A DNA stretch of 64,000 nucleotides, taken from contig JABMCL010002225.1 of NCBI GenBank assembly GCA_018857735.1, positions 760,001 to 824,000 of the forward strand, given 5' to 3'. The translations under genes and the position numbers were made by a program. Numbering within the stretch: the first letter of the stretch is position 1; every line of letters begins with the position of its first letter. This document shows, in pieces, positions 35,216-64,000 of the stretch. Source of the stretch: Alviniconcha marisindica. Its lineage: Eukaryota > Mollusca > Gastropoda > Provannidae. The notes beneath the pieces were generated by a model. The model made no database searches, was not told the DNA's origin, and worked only from the letters and a program-made list of their open reading frames with translations.

Positions 35216-36118
35216 GACCAAAACAATAACACAACCACCACTTGCCCAAAGGGTTTATATTGCACAGCTTGTAGGTGGCCAGCGGCTAAGCTAGCAATCT
35301 GGGAGCATTTGACAGTGAAATAGATTTGAAATGATTGGCTTCGACTTATTGCAGTGTTCAGCTTGGTTGAAATTTGACTTCTCTGATGCAAAATTAGTCA
35401 CACAAAGAGCAGCTTTGCTCAGAAAATTAAAAAAGGTTCAACTTACATAAAGTTTAACTTAGGAGTTTTTTTCCTTAAGCATATTCAACTGTATAAATTA
35501 CATATAGTGGTCATCACTGTCATGATTTTGTGAGACTGCAGCAACAGTTTCCCAATCAAATATATCAGTCGGATATATCTATACTCAGTGATCAGATGGA
35601 TTACCCAGTCAGTATCATCTGCTCTGCAGTGCCGGCTGCATTACACAGTCATACTTTCTTTGTGTCAAAAGTCTAGTTTTGGCTTAAGTTTACTACTGAC
35701 TTTACCGTGTCTACTATTGTGTTACTGGTACTTTCAGGTTTAAATGTCAAGTTCATTCTCATTGCAACTGAAGACAGTTGGGGGGAAAAGTTGAAACCTG
35801 ACAAACAGTGTGTGTGTGTGTGTGCGTGCATGTGAGAGAGAGAGAGAGAGATTCATAACAGAACTTGGAGCAGCAAAATACGGACACAACAAGTGTCTAC
35901 TGTCAGTTGAAAACACACTACTACAGTCCTGCTGCCAGCCCCAATGGAGGGTGGCAGAAATTTGGCCAGCCAGCGCTGGTCTTGCCTCCCATAGAGTGAT
36001 GCACTGTGAGTGTGCCATCTTTCCACAGGGGAAATGTTTTGCTGTATCCCAGTGCAGGAAAAGGAAATAATTATGTCTCAGAAAATAAACTAACCATCCA
36101 TCTGTGTAGTTTCTTTCC
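35216..36118. other. Region downstream of CCDC174 stop
   Basis: Probably contains the CCDC174 3' UTR (minus strand). A GT plus GA microsatellite lies at 35,808-35,850. No poly(A) site could be chosen. Confidence 0.4.
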
Positions 36119-60925
<24,807 letters not shown>

Positions 60926-61664
60926 CTGTAACAAGAGCACAGTGATCTGTTCAAACAGAATAATAATCACTGCCATATTTACTGGCAGCAACAGCACAGT
61001 GAAATCAAGTAACTGTTCTACAAAGTACACATCTAACTTTACCACTGTCACCTCGAACAACAGTACAGTGACCTGGTCAATGCTTCACTTATTCTTTTAC
61101 CAACTTTGCATCCTTACTGCTAGTCAAACGGCACAACACTGGTTTAACACTCCTCAACTGGAACATCAAATACTTTATTTTGAACTGGCAACACATCTTT
61201 CTTTCAAAGGGAATATTTAAATGGTTATTTAAATACAGTTCATCAGCAGATTAGCACTTATTTTTTTCAAAAAAGATATATTGAAAAAAGCAAATACCTG
61301 GTCAACTAACACTACAGTAATACAAAGATAATTGTACCCACCCAAAGCTCAGTCATATATATATGCTGAACACAAGTCAATGCCATCAACACATGTGCTG
61401 TTAAGGCTGAGTTAAGTTGTCATCTGTGCACACAGAGTTTGAAAAATGTTGCTAAAAAATAATGTTCACAGGCGTCTGTGAGATGCTGAACCTAATCCTG
61501 AAGATTTTCACCAGTTTTTCAAAACTAACATATGGTAGCACCTTACTACCTTTCAAGGTATTACTTTTAGACACACTTGCATTGCAAAATACTCCCAATA
61601 TTGTGCCTATGGGGAGCATTGTCTATGCTTTGATCTACAGTCGCAGTGTCAGAACTAACAACTG
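60926..61664. other. CCDC174 upstream intron sequence
   Basis: Several GTACAGTGA/CACAGTGA-like short repeats at 60,940-61,075; no gene recognised. Confidence 0.45.
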
Positions 61665-61708
61665 GCTTTTAATATCCTATCAACCAGATAGGGTCATCTC
61701 AGGATGAG
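61665..61708. repeat. Family F end fragment
   Basis: TTTTAATATCCTATCAACC then ATAGGGTCATCTCAGGATGA. Confidence 0.6.
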
Positions 61709-61882
61709 TGTCAGAACCAACATTTGCATTACTTTGTATATGGTGAATACTAATAAAAAATTAAAACTATTAATATATAAACTGGGCTGTATGTCAGGTG
61801 CTATCACAAGACAGCCAAGTTCAAGGCAAATTTCATTTAAAATGCTTTAAACTCAAGATGTGTATGGGCCTTGACTTATTAG

Positions 61883-63029
61883 CAGAGCCTCCGCTAGACT
61901 GCTGAGACTATTAGTACAGGGTACAGGCAACAAAGAAATATTCCGGTACCAACCCTCAGTCAATCAATACAGTCCCCCCCCCCCCCCCCCCCCCAACAGA
62001 GGCCATTTACAACAACATTGAAAAAGTGAGTTTTATCAATTTTCTCAGCATGTGTATGCGCCACTGACGTTTGATCTAGATCTAGTTTCCGAGTAACAAT
62101 GTGCACATTCTTCAGTGCTGATGCAGGAAAAACAATCGATTGTGTACTGACCACTCACCCTTTACAGACTGTAATCAAACTCAGTTTTGTTGCCAATTTT
62201 GGTTTTATTCGCTAGATATGAGCCTGTTTTATTGATTTGAATGATACTGAGGCCCAAAATGGCATTTAAAATGTCCTGAGGAATGTCCCAAAACCTCCTT
62301 GGATATTACCCAATTCCTCTTTTTAAAATAAATTTTCTGTTCACCACTCCTGTCTCCACCCTGGCACAACACAGTCTGCAAAACAAAGGTTACGCTGAGA
62401 TGCCAGACCCTCCAGTTTCAGTGTTATCTTCATATCTGTGCCATAGAAAATGTCATCAAAGCGTTGATGTACTCCTTTCTCTTCGGTCACTCAATAGCTC
62501 AGCTGGTGGTTTACTGGTTTTCTCAGCCGTTTCAATGGTTTCTTTGTTTGAAGTGGATGATGATACAAACGATTCTGTTGGTGTTGGGCGAGACCCCCCC
62601 CCCCCCCCCCCACTAAAAAACAAAAACAAAAAACGACTGTATGCTTCGTTGCACCTTACTGATGCAGTTAGGTCTAAAGCGGAGTGGGAAAAGTCATACA
62701 GCACAGCTGATTCATCCAGTCGGAAATGGAACAGTCTGGTACCTTGCAGCTCAGTGGTCAGCACTCATACTTTGGGACCTTTCCATTCGAAGGGGGGGGG
62801 GGGCAGGGTGCTGGCAGTGAAAGTTTTCACGTTCACTGTTTTGTTTGCTGAACAACACCGGTGATCTTGTTTAGCGGGAGCTTCCACTTGCTTTAGGACC
62901 CAGGGTGCTGAGTATGATCTCTAGCAAGTCACACAAAATGCTCAGTTTCAGCCGGTACTTGGTACCTGCAACTTTATTTTTTACCGGTACCGGTAAAAAA
63001 CGGCATATGCCGGTCTAGCGGAGGCTCTG
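61883..63029. mobile_element. TIR element with perfect 17-bp ends and 6-bp direct repeats
   Basis: The left end CAGAGCCTCCGCTAGAC is exactly repeated in reverse at the right end. The flanks are TATTAG at 61,877-61,882 and 63,030-63,035. CAGAG termini recall hAT elements, which make 8-bp duplications; the visible repeat is 6 bp. The interior has poly(C) tracts at 61,974-61,994 and 62,594-62,611, a poly(G) near 62,792 and an ORF (62,283-62,864) running through the poly(C) that I do not regard as a gene. Confidence 0.8.
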
Positions 63030-63035
63030 TATTAG

Positions 63036-63939
63036 ACAACAAAGCTGAAGAGACGGTTCTATAAAAAGTTATGGAATCATAAAATAGTCTCTTGAAAGTG
63101 CTGTGCTTGCAGACAGTTCCTTTATTCTTGTTCCAAACCAAGACTTAACTCTATAAGACTGACATGTATTACAGATCTATTAAAACATACCAAAGGTTAA
63201 AAAGAACATGCATGCGCATGTGTGTGTTGTGTGCGTGCATGCATGCACGTACATTCATGCATGTGCATGCGTTCAAACTGCATGTGTCAAATTTGTAAAA
63301 TATGTTCACTTAAAGAATGAGCAAGTGCTTCAGGCCTGTGGGGGTTAGGCACTCTACGTATCCATTATTATTATTATTATAAATAAAAAATTAATTCAAC
63401 AATGTAACAATTTCATTTATGCAATGTAAGCTAACACACACACACACATGCACACACACACAAATGTTGACATGCTATAATTGTTTGCAGTTTTGCACAG
63501 GCAGGTGCCAGCAATACACACATCTGACCTATGAACCATGCACACTAAAACAGGCTACCCCCAAGTCACAGCCTAAGTCACAGCCTATCACAATCACATA
63601 AAAACTTAATTTTGTGATACATGCATTATGGAGGATCACAAAACGCCAGCTCCAACTAAAATGGAACAGTTGTGACTTTTGTAGAATAAACCTTGTGAAA
63701 TATATATATATATATTATAATAGCACATACTAAAACTCAAAATGGAACAGTTACAACTGTTGTTGAATAGAACACTGGCATTACAGTGACTCTATGTTTC
63801 AGATTTTATAACATGCATGTAGTTGCAGGCTGCAGCAGGCTAAACAAAGTACTAAACCCATAAACTACCAGAACTTGTGAGCTTCATGTAAACAACTACT
63901 CCTCTGTTTGTATAGCACAAGTTCATTCTGATGTTTTAC
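63036..63939. other. CCDC174 upstream intron sequence
   Basis: A GCATG-rich patch lies at 63,205-63,275, a TTA run at 63,366-63,380 and a TA run near 63,700. The motif AAAATGGAACAGTT occurs at 63,658 and 63,739. No gene recognised. Confidence 0.5.
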
Positions 63940-64000
63940 CCCTTGAAGCATTAGCATTTCCCAAAGATTCTCTGAGCTGCTTCAGCAATTCATTATCATT
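63940..64000 (-). CDS. CCDC174: Candidate upstream CCDC174 exon (cut by the window edge)
   Basis: In reverse, the frame NDNELLKQLRESLGNANASR ends at a GTAAAA donor in phase 1, exactly the phase needed to splice to the 60,925 acceptor. Sequence similarity to the family is not recognisable, so this rests on phase and openness alone. Confidence 0.4.

Noticed and set aside
62283..62864. 193-residue ORF
   Set aside because: It runs through a poly(C) tract inside a TIR element; composition is not protein-like.

Overview
The window looks like a piece of an animal nuclear genome, most likely a mollusc-type marine invertebrate. The reasons are spliced genes with long introns, many CA/CT microsatellites, telomere-like TTAGGG repeats, tRNA-derived SINEs, CR1/L2-like, jockey-like and I-like non-LTR retrotransposon remnants, and very many short inverted-repeat transposons. 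I see nothing prokaryotic: no operons, rRNA or CRISPR. The species call is inference.

Two host genes can be supported. The minus strand from 60,925 (possibly from beyond 64,000) to 36,119 carries the ortholog of CCDC174, an EIF4A3-linked, splicing/exon-junction-associated nuclear protein. Seven exons join with fully consistent splice phases; the N-terminal exons lie mostly outside the window. Its large introns hold most of the mobile elements between 38 and 60 kb. The plus strand carries the last three exons of an unidentified coiled-coil protein (23,593-23,646, 23,882-23,957, 29,030-29,133). The two genes converge, tail to tail, across about 7 kb.

Region by region. 1-2.8 kb: a decayed endonuclease/reverse-transcriptase retrotransposon. 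2.9-5.3 kb: degenerate telomere-like repeats in both orientations, laced with CA/GT arrays. 5.3-10.2 kb: copies of inverted-repeat family A and of a roughly 170-bp SINE-like family D, with one D nested inside another. 10.6-18.8 kb: family X, miniature A elements, and a TTAA-flanked Kolobok-like element with a broken THAP domain. 18.8-30 kb: families E, A, C, J and F, and the coiled-coil exons. 30-36 kb: AT-rich sequence, a THAP-like fragment, a SINE and AT palindromes. 36-61 kb: CCDC174, whose introns carry an L2/CR1-like 3' end with a TA-flanked MITE inside it, an RNase H remnant, a broken BED/hAT gene, a receptor-site-like tandem repeat H, a 3.3-kb inverted repeat and a 4.5-kb long-TIR element with a zinc-finger pseudogene. 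61.9-63.0 kb: a TIR element with a 17-bp perfect TIR.

The strongest part of the window is its insertion record. Several families can be bounded to the base by target-site duplications, nested copies and a paralogous empty site. I found no convincing new multi-gene system. The best candidates for undescribed biology are family A with its 70-76 bp TIR-only derivatives, the 5-bp-TSD long-TIR element at 55,321-59,813 with its clustered palindromes, and the duplicated CCDC174 exon fragment.
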